A stretch of 64,000 bases of DNA from NCBI GenBank assembly GCA_964036665.1, contig OZ038528.1, positions 10,608,501 through 10,672,500 on the forward strand, read 5' to 3'. This document shows, in pieces, positions 37,320 to 49,684 of the stretch. Source of the stretch: Gordius sp. MW1 (lineage: Eukaryota; Nematomorpha; Gordioida; Gordea; Gordiidae). Positions within the stretch are counted from its first letter, which is position 1. Every line of letters begins with the position of its first letter. The position numbers and the translations under genes were made by a program. The notes under the pieces are model-generated. The model had not been told where the DNA came from. It searched no databases and was given only the letters and a program-made list of their open reading frames with translations.

Positions 37320-40300
37320 ACCCCCTTTCGAAAGAATATGAAAAATAAATTTTTTTCGACCTCAAAATTTTTTCATTTTTTTCGTTCAACCATATCGCCC
37401 CCATGAAAGTTTTTGATATCAGAGGTGAATTCCGTAAAAAACATTTTTTCATCAAAAATTATTAACTTTAAATCAGGATCGCATAGAGCTTGTTTCACAA
37501 AAACTAGAGACACGCTTAGAAAGCGGTATTGAAACTATCTAAACGCAACACGAAAATCTTAATTTCTCTCCTAAAACTTCGCCTCGTGCAAAAATTCTTA
37601 TCGAGATTCTAACAAGGACATAATGCTAAGAATATTTACTAACTTTTAAAGATTTTTTCAGCCCTCTTTCGAAAGAATATGAAAAATAATATTTTGCCCC
37701 CATGAAAGTTTTCGATATCAGAGGTGAATTCCATAAAAAAAATTTTTTTGATCAGTCATCAAAAATTATTAACTTTAAATCACGATCATGTTTCACAAAA
37801 ACTAGAGACACGCTTAGAAAGCGATATTGAAACTATCTAAACGCAACACGAAAATCTTAATTTCTCTCCTAAAACTTCGCCTCGTGCAAAAATTCTTATC
37901 GAGATTCTAACAAGGACATAATGCTAAGAATAATTCCTAACTTTTAAAGATTTTTTCAGCCCCCTTTCGAAAGAATATGAAAAATAATATTTTTTTCGAC
38001 CTCAAAATTTTTTCATTTTTTTGGTTCAACCATATCGCCCATATGAAAGTTTTCGATATCAGAGGTGAATTCCGTAAAAAAACATTTTTGATCAGTCATC
38101 AAAAATTATTAACTTTAAATCACGATCGCATAGAGCCTGTTTCACAAAAACTAGAGACACGCTTAGAAAGCGATATTGAAACAATCTAAACGCAACACGA
38201 AAGTGTTAATTTCTCTCAATCTAAAACTTGGCATCGTGCAAAATTTCTTATCGAGATTCTAACAAGGACATTATGCTAAGAATATTTACTGACTTTTAAA
38301 GATTTTTTCAGCCCCCTTTCGAAAGAATATGAAAAATAAATTTTTTTCGACCTCAAATTTTTTTCGTTTAAACCATATCGCCCCCATGAAAGTTTTCGAT
38401 TTCAGAGGTGAATTCCGTAAAAATATTTTTTTTGATCAGTCATCAAAAATTATTAACTTTAAATCAGGATCGCATAGAGCTTGTTTCTCAAAAACTAGAG
38501 ACACGCTTAGAAAGCGATATTGAAACTATCTAAACGCAACACGAAAATCTTAATTTCTCTCCTAAAACTTCGCCTCGTGCAAAAATTCTTATCGAGATTC
38601 TAACAAGGACATAATGCTAAGAATATTTCCTAACTTTTAAAGATTTTTTCAGCCCCCTTTCGAAAGAATATGAAAAATAATATTTTTTTCGACCTCAAAA
38701 TTTTTTCATTTTTTTCGTTCAACCATATCGCCCCCATGAAAGTTTTCGATATCAGAGGTGAATTCCATAAAAAATTTTTTTTGAAATTATTAACTTTAAA
38801 TCACGATCGCATAGAGCTTGTTTCACAAAAACTAGAGACACGCTTAGAAAGCGATATTGAAACTATCTAAACGCAACACGAAAATCTTAATTTCTCTCCT
38901 AAAACTTCGCCCCGTGCAAAAATTCTTATCGAGATTCTAACAAGGACATAATGCTAAGAATATTTCCTAACTTTTAAAGATTTTTTCAGCCCCCTTTCGA
39001 AAGAATATGAAAAATAATATTTTTTTCGACCTAAAAATTTTTTCATTTTTTTCGTTCAACCATATCGCCCCCATGAAAGTTTTCGATATCAGAGGTGAAT
39101 TCCGTAAAAAAAAAATTTTTGATCAGTCATCAAAAATTATTAACTTTAAATCACGATCGTGTTTCACAAAAACTAGAGACACGCTTAGAAAGCGATATTG
39201 AAACAATCTAAAAGCAACACGAAAATCTTAATTTCCTTCAATCTAAAACTTCCCCTTGTGCAAAAATTCTTATCGAGATTCTAACAAGGACATAATGCTA
39301 AGAATATTTACTGACTTTTAAAGATTTTTTCAGCCCCCTTTCGAAAGAATATGAAAAATAATATTTTTTTTGACCTCAAAATATTTTCAATTTTTTCGTT
39401 TCAACCATATAGCCCCCATGAAAGTTTTCGATATCAGAGGTGAGTTCCGTAAAAAAAAATTTTTTATCAAAAATTATTATTTTTAAATCACGATCTCATA
39501 GAGCTTGTTTCACAAAAACTAGAGACACGCTTAGAAAGCGATATTGAAACAATCTAAACGCAACACGAAATTGTTAATTTCTCTCAATCTAAAACTTGGC
39601 CTCGTGAAAATTTCTTATCGAGATTCTAACAAGGACATAATGCGAATATTTACTGACTTTTAAAGATTTTTTCAGCCCCCTTTCGAAAGAATATGAAAAA
39701 TAAATTTTTTTCGACCTCAAAATTTTTTCATTTTTTTCGTTTCAACCATATCGCCCCCATGAAAGTTTTCGATATCAGAGGTGAATTCCGTAAAAAAATT
39801 TTTTTTTGATCAGTCATCAAAAATTATTAACTTTAAATCACGATCGCATAGAGCTTGTTTCACAAAAACTAGAGACACGCATAGAAAGCGATATTGAAAC
39901 AATCTAAAAGCAACACGAAAATCTTAATTTCCTTCAATCTAAAACTTCCCCTTGTGCAAAAATTCTTATCGAGATTTTAACAAGGACATAATGCTAAGAA
40001 TAATTCCTAACTTTTAAAGATTTTTTCAGCCCCCTTTCGAAAGAATATGAAAAATAATATATTTTTCGACCTCAAAATTTTTTCATTTTTTTGGTTCAAC
40101 CATATCGCCCCCATGAAAGTTTTCGATATCAGAGGTGAATTCCGTAAAAAAAAAATTTTTTGATCAGTCATCAAAAATTATTAACTTTAAATCACGATCG
40201 CATAGAGCTAGTTTCACAAAAACTAGAGACACGCTTAGAAAGCGATATTGAAACTATCTAAACGCAACACGAAAATCTTAATTTCTCTCCTAAAACTTCG

Positions 40301-41880
40301 CCTCGTGCAAAAATTCATATCAAGATTCTAACAAGGACATAATGCTAAGAATAATTCCTAACTTTTAAAGATTTTTTCAGCCCCCTTTCGAAAGAATATG
40401 AAAAATAATATTTTTTTCGACCTCAAAATTTTTTCATTTTTTTGGTTCAACCATATCGCCCCCATGAAAGTTTTCGATATCAGAGGTGAATTCCGTAAAA
40501 AAAATTTTTTTTGATCAGTCATCAAAAATTATTAACTTTAAATCACGATCGCATAGAGCTTGTTTCACAAAAACTAGAGACACGCTTAGAAAGCGATATT
40601 GAAACTATCTAAACGCAACACGAAAATCTTAATTTCTCTCCTAAAACTTCGCCCCGTGCAAAAATTCTTATCGAGATTCTAACAAGGACATAATGCTAAG
40701 AATAATTCCTAACTTTTAAAGATTTTTTCAGCCCCCTTTCGAAAGAATATGAAAAATAATATTTTTTTCGACCTCAAAATTTTTTCATTTTTTTGGTTCA
40801 ACCATATCGCCCCCATGAAAGTTTTCGATATCAGAGGTGAATTCCGTAAAAAAACATTTTTGATCAGTCATCAAAAATTATTAACTTTAAATCACGGTCG
40901 CATAGAGCCTGTTTCACAAAAACTAGAGACACGCTTAGAGAGCGATATTGAAACAATCTAAACGCAACACGAAAGTGTTAATTTCTCTCAATCTAAAACT
41001 TGGCCTCGTGCAAAATTTCTTATCGAGATTCTAACAAGGACATTATGCTAAGAATATTTACTGACTTTTAAAGATTTTTTCAGCCCCCTTTCGAAAGAAT
41101 ATGAAAAATAATATTTTTTTCGACCTCAAAATTTTTTCATTTTTTTCGTTCAACCATATCGCCCCCATGAAAGTTTTCGATATCAGAGGTGAATTCCGTA
41201 AAAATATTTTTTTTGATCAGTCATCAAAAATTATTAACTTTAAATCACGATCGCATAGAGCTTGTTTCACAAAAACTAAGAGACACGCTTAGAAAGCGAT
41301 ATTGAAACTATCTAAACGCAACACGAAAATCTTAATTTCTCTCCTAAAACTTCGCCTCGTGCAAAAATTCTTATCGAGATTCTAACAAAGACATAATGCT
41401 AAGAATAATTCCTAACTTTTAAAGATTTTTTCAGCCCCCTTTCGAAAGAATATGAAAAATAAATTTTTTTCGACCTCAAATTTTTTTCGTTTCAACCATA
41501 TCGCCCCCATGAAAGTTTTCGATATCAGAGGTGAATTCCGTAAAAATATTTTTTTTGATCAGTCATCAAAAATTATTAACTTTAAATCACGATCGCATAG
41601 AGTTTGTTTCACAAAAACTAGAGACACGCTTAGAAAGCGATATTGAAACTATCTAAACGCAACACGAAAATCTTAATTTCTCTCCTAAAACTTCGCCTCG
41701 TGCAAAAATTCTTATCGAGATCCTAACAAGGACATTATGCTAAGAATATTTACTGACTTTTAAAGATTTTTTCAGCCCCCTTTTGAAAGAATATGAAAAA
41801 TAAATTTTTTTCGACCTCAAATTTTTTTCGTTTCAACCATATCGCCCCCATGAAAGTTTTCGATATCAGAGGTGAATTCC

Positions 41881-42907
41881 GTAAAAATATTTTTTTTGAT
41901 CAGTCATCAAAAATTATTAACTTTAAATCACGATCGCATAGAGTTTTTTTCACAAAAACTAGAGACACGCTTAGAAAGCGATATTGAAACTATCTAAACG
42001 CAACACGAAAATCTTAATTTCTCTCCTAAAACTTCGCCTCGTGCAAAAATTCTTATCGAGATCCTAACAAGGACATTATGCTAAGAATATTTACTGACTT
42101 TTAAAGATTTTTTCAGCACCCTTTTGAAAGAATATGAAAAATAAATTTTTTTCGACCTCAAATTTTTTTCGTTTCAACCATATCGCCCCCATGAAAGTTT
42201 TCGATATCAGAAGTGAATTCCGTAAAAATATTTTTTTTGATCAGTCATCAAAAATTATTAACTTTAAATCACGATCGCATAGAGTTTGTTTCACAAAAAC
42301 TAGAGACACGCTTAGAAAGCGATATTGAAACTATCTAAACGCAACACGAAAATCTTAATTTCTCTCCTAAAACTTCGCCTCGTGCAAAAATTCTTATCGA
42401 GATTCTAACAAGGACATAATGCTAAGAATATTTCCTAACTTTTGAAGATCTTTTCAGCCCCCTTTCGAAAGAATATGAAAAATAATATTTTTTTCGACCT
42501 CAAAATTTTTTCATTTTTTTCGTTCAACCATATCGCCCCCATGAAAGTTTTCGATATCAGAGGTGAATTCCGTAAAAAAAAATTTTTCATCAAAAATTAT
42601 TAACTTTAAATCACGATCGTGTTTCACAAAAACTAGAGACACGCTTAGAAAGCGTTATTGAAACAATCTAAAAGCAACACGAAAATCTTAATTTCCTTCA
42701 ATCTAAAACTTCCGCTTGTGCAAAAATTCTTATCGAGATTCTAACAAGGACATAATGCTAAGAATATTTACTGACTTTTAAAGATTTTTTCAGCCCCCTT
42801 TCGAAAGAATATGAAAAATAATATTTTTTTCGACCTCAAAATTTTTCCATTTTTTTCGTTCAACCATATCGCCCCCATGAAAGTTTTCGATATCAGAGGT
42901 GAATTCC
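41881..42907 (+). repeat. 1027-bp tandem duplication, copy 1
   Basis: Three monomer lengths, from the centre of the monomer at 41793 to the centre of the one at 42811. It carries two single-base marks, AGAAGTGAATTCC near 42210 and TTTTGAAGATC near 42440. Both are repeated in copy 2, so the duplication is younger than both changes. The left edge can slide within identical flanking sequence by some tens of bases. Confidence 0.88.
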
Positions 42908-43934
42908 GTAAAAATATTTTTTTTGATCAGTCATCAAAAATTATTAACTTTAAATCACGATCGCATAGAGTTTTTTTCACAAAAACTAGAGACACGCTTA
43001 GAAAGCGATATTGAAACTATCTAAACGCAACACGAAAATCTTAATTTCTCTCCTAAAACTTCGCCTCGTGCAAAAATTCTTATCGAGATCCTAACAAGGA
43101 CATTATGCTAAGAATATTTACTGACTTTTAAAGATTTTTTCAGCACCCTTTTGAAAGAATATGAAAAATAAATTTTTTTCGACCTCAAATTTTTTTCGTT
43201 TCAACCATATCGCCCCCATGAAAGTTTTCGATATCAGAAGTGAATTCCGTAAAAATATTTTTTTTGATCAGTCATCAAAAATTATTAACTTTAAATCACG
43301 ATCGCATAGAGTTTGTTTCACAAAAACTAGAGACACGCTTAGAAAGCGATATTGAAACTATCTAAACGCAACACGAAAATCTTAATTTCTCTCCTAAAAC
43401 TTCGCCTCGTGCAAAAATTCTTATCGAGATTCTAACAAGGACATAATGCTAAGAATATTTCCTAACTTTTGAAGATCTTTTCAGCCCCCTTTCGAAAGAA
43501 TATGAAAAATAATATTTTTTTCGACCTCAAAATTTTTTCATTTTTTTCGTTCAACCATATCGCCCCCATGAAAGTTTTCGATATCAGAGGTGAATTCCGT
43601 AAAAAAAAATTTTTCATCAAAAATTATTAACTTTAAATCACGATCGTGTTTCACAAAAACTAGAGACACGCTTAGAAAGCGTTATTGAAACAATCTAAAA
43701 GCAACACGAAAATCTTAATTTCCTTCAATCTAAAACTTCCGCTTGTGCAAAAATTCTTATCGAGATTCTAACAAGGACATAATGCTAGGAATATTTACTG
43801 ACTTTTAAAGATTTTTTCAGCCCCCTTTCGAAAGAATATGAAAAATAATATTTTTTTCGACCTCAAAATTTTTCCATTTTTTTCGTTCAACCATATCGCC
43901 CCCATGAAAGTTTTCGATATCAGAGGTGAATTCC
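42908..43934 (+). repeat. 1027-bp tandem duplication, copy 2
   Basis: It repeats 41881-42907 with AGAAGTGAATTCC near 43237 and TTTTGAAGATC near 43467. The monomer at 42811 is the junction. Its left half is the AATTTTTCCATTTT type of 43838, and its right half is the GTAAAAATATTT/GAGTTTTTTTC type of 41793. A mosaic monomer at the joint is the expected product of unequal exchange between out-of-register monomers. Confidence 0.88.
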
Positions 43935-45882
43935 GTAAAAAAAAATTTTTGATCAGTCATCAAAAATTATTAACTTTAAATCACGAACGCGTAGAGCTTG
44001 TTTCACAAAAACTAGAGACACGCTTAGAAAGCGATATTGAAACAATCTAAACGCAACACGAAAGTGTTAATTTCTCTCAATCTAAAACTTGGCCTCGTGC
44101 AAAATTTCTTATCGAGATTCTAACAACTACATAATGCGAATATTTAATGACTTTTAAAGATTTTTTCAGCCCCCTTTCGAAAGAATATCAAAAATAAATA
44201 CTTTACGACCTCAAAATTTTTTCATTTTTTTCGTTTCAACCATATCGCCCCCATGAAAGTTTTCGATATCAGAGGTGAATTCATTAAAAAAAAAATTTTT
44301 TGATCAGTCATCAAAAATTATTAACTTTAAATCACGATCGCATAGAGCTTGTTCAAAAAACTAGAGACACGCTTAGAAAGCGATATTGAAACTATCTAAA
44401 CGCAACACGAAAATCTTAATTTCTCTCCTAAAACTTCGCCTCGTGCAAAAATTCTTATCGAGATTCTAACAAGGACATAATGCTAAGAATATTTCCTAAC
44501 TTTTAAAGATTTTTTCAGCCCCCTTTCGAAAGAATATGAAAAATAATATTTTTTCGACCTCAAAATTTTTTCATTTTTTTCGTTCAACCATATCGCCCCC
44601 ATGAAAGTTTTCGATATCAGAGGTGAATTCCGTAAAAAAAAATTTTTGATCAGTCATCAAAAATTATTAACTTTAAATCACGATCGCATAGAGCTTGTTT
44701 CACAAAAACTAGAGACACGCTTAGAAAGCGATATTGAAACAATCTAAACGCAACACAAAAATGTTAATTTCTCTCAATCTGAAACTTGGCTTCGTGCAAA
44801 ATTTCTTATCGAGATTCTAGCAAGGACATAATGCTAAAAATATTTACTGCCTTTACAAGATTTTTTCAGCCCTCTTTCGAAAGATCATGAAAAATAATAT
44901 TTTTTTGACCTCAAAATTTTTTCATTTTATTCGTTCAACCATATCGCCCCCATGAAAGTTTTCGATATCAGAGGTGAATTCCGTAAAAAAAATTTTTTTG
45001 ATCAGTCATCAAAAATTATTAACTTTAAATCACGATCGTGTTTCACAAAAACTAGAAACACGCTTAGAAAGCGATATTGAAACAATCTAAACGCAACACG
45101 AAAGTGATAATTTCTCTCAATCTAAAACTTGGCCTCGTGCAAAATTTCTTATCGAGATTCTAACAAGGACATTATGCTAAGAATATTTACTGACTTTTAA
45201 AGATTTTTTCAGCCCCCTTTCGAAAGAATATGAAAAATAATATTTTTTTCGACCTCAAAATTTTTTCATTTTTTTCGTTCAACCATAATCGCCCCCATGA
45301 AAGTTTTTGATATCAGAGGTGAATTCCGTAAAAAACATTTTTTCATCAAAAATTATTAACTTTAAATCAGGATCGCATAGAGCTTGTTTCACAAAAACTA
45401 GAGACACGCTTAGAAAGCGGTATTGAAACTATCTAAACGCAACACGAAAATCTTAATTTCTCTCCTAAAACTTCGCCTCGTGCAAAAATTCTTATCGAGA
45501 TTCTAACAAGGACATAATGCTAAGAATATTTACTAACTTTTAAAGATTTTTTCAGCCCTCTTTCGAAAGAATATGAAAAATAATATTTTGCCCCCATGAA
45601 AGTTTTCGATATCAGAGGTGAATTCCATAAAAAAAAATTTTTTGATCAGTCATCAAAAATTATTAACTTTAAATCACGATCTCATAGAGCTTGTTTCACA
45701 AAAACTAGAGACACGCTTAGAAAGCGATATTGAAACAATCTAAACGCAACACGAAAGTGTTAATTTCTCTCAATCTAAAACTTGGCCTCGTGCAAAATTT
45801 CTTATCGAGATTCTAACAAGGACATAATGCTAAGAATATTTACTGCCTTTTAAAGATTTTTTCAGCCCTCTTTCGAAAAAAT

Positions 45883-48800
45883 ATGAAAAATAATATTTTT
45901 TTCGACCTCAAAATTTTTTCATTTTTTTCGTTCAACCATATCGCCCCCATGAACTTTTTCGATATCAGAGGTGAATTCCTTAAAAAAAAAATTTTTTATC
46001 AGTCATCAAAAATTATTAACTTTAAATCACGATCGTGTTTCACAAAATTAGAGACACGCTTAGAAAGCGATATTGAAACAATCTAAACGCAACACGAAAG
46101 TGTTAATTTCTCTCAATCTAAAACTTGGCCTCGTGCAAAATTTCTTATCGAGATTCTAACAAGGACATTATGCTAAGAATATTTACTGACTTTTAAAGAT
46201 TTTTTCAACCCCCTTTCGAAAGAATATGAAAAATAAATTTTTTTCGACCTCAAAATTTTTTCATTTTTTTCGTTCAACCATATCGCCCCCATGAAAGTTT
46301 TTGATATCAGAGGTGAATTCCGTAAAAAACATTTTTTCATCAAAAATTATTAACTTTAAATCAGGATCGCATAGAGCTTGTTTCACAAAAACTAGAGACA
46401 CGCTTAGAAAGCGGTATTGAAACTATCTAAACGCAACACGAAAATCTTAATTTCTCTCCTAAAACTTCGCCTCGTGCAAAAATTCTTATCGAGATTCTAA
46501 CAAGGACATAATGCTAAGAATAATTCCTAACTTTTAAAGATTTTTTCAGCCCCCTTTCGAAAGAATATGAAAAATAATATTTTTTTCGACCTCAAAATTT
46601 TTTCATTTTTTTGGTTCAACCATATCGCCCATATGAAAGTTTTCGATATCAGAGGTGAATTCCGTAAAAAAACATTTTTGATCAGTCATCAAAAATTATT
46701 AACTTTAAATCACGATCGCATAGAGCCTGTTTCACAAAAACTAGAGACACGCTTAGAAAGCGATATTGAAACAATCTAAACGCAACACGAAAGTGTTAAT
46801 TTCTCTCAATCTAAAACTTGGCATCGTGCAAAATTTCTTATCGAGATTCTAACAAGGACATTATGCTAAGAATATTTACTGACTTTTAAAGATTTTTTCA
46901 GCCCCCTTTCGAAAGATAATGAAAAATAAATTTTTTTCGACCTCAAATTTTTTTCGTTTAAACCATATCGCCCCCATGAAAGTTTTCGATTTCAGAGGTG
47001 AATTCCGTAAAAAAAAATTTTTTGATCAGTCATCAAAAATTATTAACTTTAAATCACGATCGTGTTTCACAAAAACTAGAGACACGCTTAGAAAGCGATA
47101 TTGAAACAATCTAAAAGCAACACGAAAATCTTAATTTCCTTCAATCTAAAACTTCCCCTTGTGCAAAAATTCTTATCGAGATTCTAACAAGGACATAATG
47201 CTAAGAATATTTACTGACTTTTAAAGATTTTTTCAGCCCCCTTTCGAAAGAATATGAAAAATAATATTTTTTTCGACCTCAAAATTTTTTCATTTTTTTC
47301 GTTCAACCATATCGCCCCCATGAAAGTTTTCGATATCAGAGGTGAATTCCATAAAAAATTTTTTTTGAAATTATTAACTTTAAATCACGATCGCATAGAG
47401 CTTGTTTCACAAAAACTAGAGACACGCTTAGAAAGCGATATTGAAACTATCTAAACGCAACACGAAAATCTTAATTTCTCTCCTAAAACTTCGCCCCGTG
47501 CAAAAATTCTTATCGAGATTCTAACAAGGACATAATGCTAAGAATATTTCCTAACTTTTAAAGATTTTTTCAGCCCCCTTTCGAAAGAATATGAAAAATA
47601 ATATTTTTTTCGACCTAAAATTTTTTTCATTTTTTTCGTTCAACCATATCGCCCCCATGAAAGTTTTCGATATCAGAGGTGAATTCCGTAAAAAAAAAAT
47701 TTTTGATCAGTCATCAAAAATTATTAACTTTAAATCACGATCGTGTTTCACAAAAACTAGAGACACGCTTAGAAAGCGATATTGAAACAATCTAAAAGCA
47801 ACACGAAAATCTTAATTTCCTTCAATCTAAAACTTCCCCTTGTGCAAAAATTCTTATCGAGATTCTAACAAGGACATAATGCTAAGAATATTTACTGACT
47901 TTTAAAGATTTTTTCAGCCCCCTTTCGAAAGAATATGAAAAATAATATTTTTTTTGACCTCAAAATATTTTCAATTTTTTCGTTTCAACCATATAGCCCC
48001 CATGAAAGTTTTCGATATCAGAGGTGAGTTCCGTAAAAAAAAATTTTTTATCAAAAATTATTATTTTTAAATCACGATCTCATAGAGCTTGTTTCACAAA
48101 AACTAGAGACACGCTTAGAAAGCGATATTGAAACAATCTAAACGCAACACGAAATTGTTAATTTCTCTCAATCTAAAACTTGGCCTCGTGAAAATTTCTT
48201 ATCGAGATTCTAACAAGGACATAATGCGAATATTTACTGACTTTTAAAGATTTTTTCAGCCCCCTTTCGAAAGAATATGAAAAATAAATTTTTTTCGACC
48301 TCAAAATTTTTTCATTTTTTTCGTTTCAACCATATCGCCCCCATGAAAGTTTTCGATATCAGAGGTGAATTCCGTAAAAAAATTTTTTTTTGATCAGTCA
48401 TCAAAAATTATTAACTTTAAATCACGATCGCATAGAGCTTGTTTCACAAAAACTAGAGACACGCATAGAAAGCGATATTGAAACAATCTAAAAGCAACAC
48501 GAAAATCTTAATTTCCTTCAATCTAAAACTTCCCCTTGTGCAAAAATTCTTATCGAGATTTTAACAAGGACATAATGATAAGAATAATTCCTAACTTTTA
48601 AAGATTTTTTCAGCCCCCTTTCGAAAGAATATGAAAAATAATATTTTTTTCGACCTCAAAATTTTTTCATTTTTTTGGTTCAACCATATCGCCCCCATGA
48701 AAGTTTTCGATATCAGAGGTGAATTCCGTAAAAAAAAATTTTTTTGATCAGTCATCAAAAATTATTAACTTTAAATCACGATCGCATAGAGCTAGTTTCA

Positions 48801-49684
48801 CAAAAACTAGAGACACGCTTAGAAAGCGATATTGAAACTATCTAAACGCAACACGAAAATCTTAATTTCTCTCCTAAAACTTCGCCTCGTGCAAAAATTC
48901 ATATCAAGATTCTAACAAGGACATAATGCTAAGAATAATTCCTAACTTTTAAAGATTTTTTCAGCCCCCTTTCGAAAGAATATGAAAAATAATATTTTTT
49001 TCGACCTCAAAATTTTTTCATTTTTTTGGTTCAACCATATCGCCCCCATGAAAGTTTTCGATATCAGAGGTGAATTCCGTAAAAAAAATTTTTTTTGATC
49101 AGTCATCAAAAATTATTAACTTTAAATCACGATCGCATAGAGCTTGTTTCACAAAAACTAGAGACACGCTTAGAAAGCGATATTGAAACTATCTAAACGC
49201 AACACGAAAATCTTAATTTCTCTCCTAAAACTTCGCCTCGTGCAAAAATTCTTATCGAGATTCTAACAAGGACATAATGCTAAGAATAATTCCTAACTTT
49301 TAAAGATTTTTTCAGCCCCCTTTCGAAAGAATATGAAAAATAATATTTTTTTCGACCTCAAAATTTTTTCATTTTTTTGGTTCAACCATATCGCCCCCAT
49401 GAAAGTTTTCGATATCAGAGGTGAATTCCGTAAAAAAACATTTTTGATCAGTCATCAAAAATTATTAACTTTAAATCACGGTCGCATAGAGCCTGTTTCA
49501 CAAAAACTAGAGACACGCTTAGAAAGCGATATTGAAACAATCTAAACGCAACACGAAAGTGTTAATTTCTCTCAATCTAAAACTTGGCCTCGTGCAAAAT
49601 TTCTTATCGAGATTCTAACAAGGACATTATGCTAAGAATATTTACTGACTTTTAAAGATTTTTTCAGCCCCCTTTCGAAAGAAT
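45883..49684 (+). repeat. HOR copy W2 (left part of a second W unit)
   Basis: Monomer starts: 45883, 46226, 46567, 46919, 47254, 47591, 47935, 48277, 48631, 48982, 49333. It parallels W1 at offset 8888, then 8590 after loss of the short monomer equivalent to 37679, then 8584 from 47254. Small private changes include ATAATGATAAG near 48577 and GACCTAAAATTTTTTTC near 47622. After 49333 the order departs from W1 and goes to a 6315-like monomer. Confidence 0.87.
46919..47253 (+). repeat. Chimeric monomer
   Basis: The left half matches the monomer at 38329 (CGTTTAAACC, GATTTCAGAGG). The right half matches the one at 39007 (CACGATCGTG, gamma tail with TTCCCCTTGTGC). The change lies between GATTTCAGAGG and the A/T tract, the same central stretch used in the 42811 chimera. 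Confidence 0.82.

Larger units (their letters stand above)
37320..45882 (+). repeat. HOR copy W1
   Basis: Monomer starts: 37338, 37679, 37977, 38329, 38670, 39007, 39351, 39693, 40047, 40398, 40749, 41101, 41452, 41793, 42134, 42475, 42811, 43161, 43502, 43838, 44187, 44536, 44887, 45230, 45573. It parallels block Y at offset 32014 up to 38669. It then lacks the two monomers equivalent to 6656-7350. It gains monomers of a new kind (39007-40046: AATATTTTCAATT, CATATAGCCCCC, TTATTTTTAAATC, ACACGCATAG) and returns to the Y order from about 40749. It holds a 1027-bp internal duplication. Confidence 0.88.
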
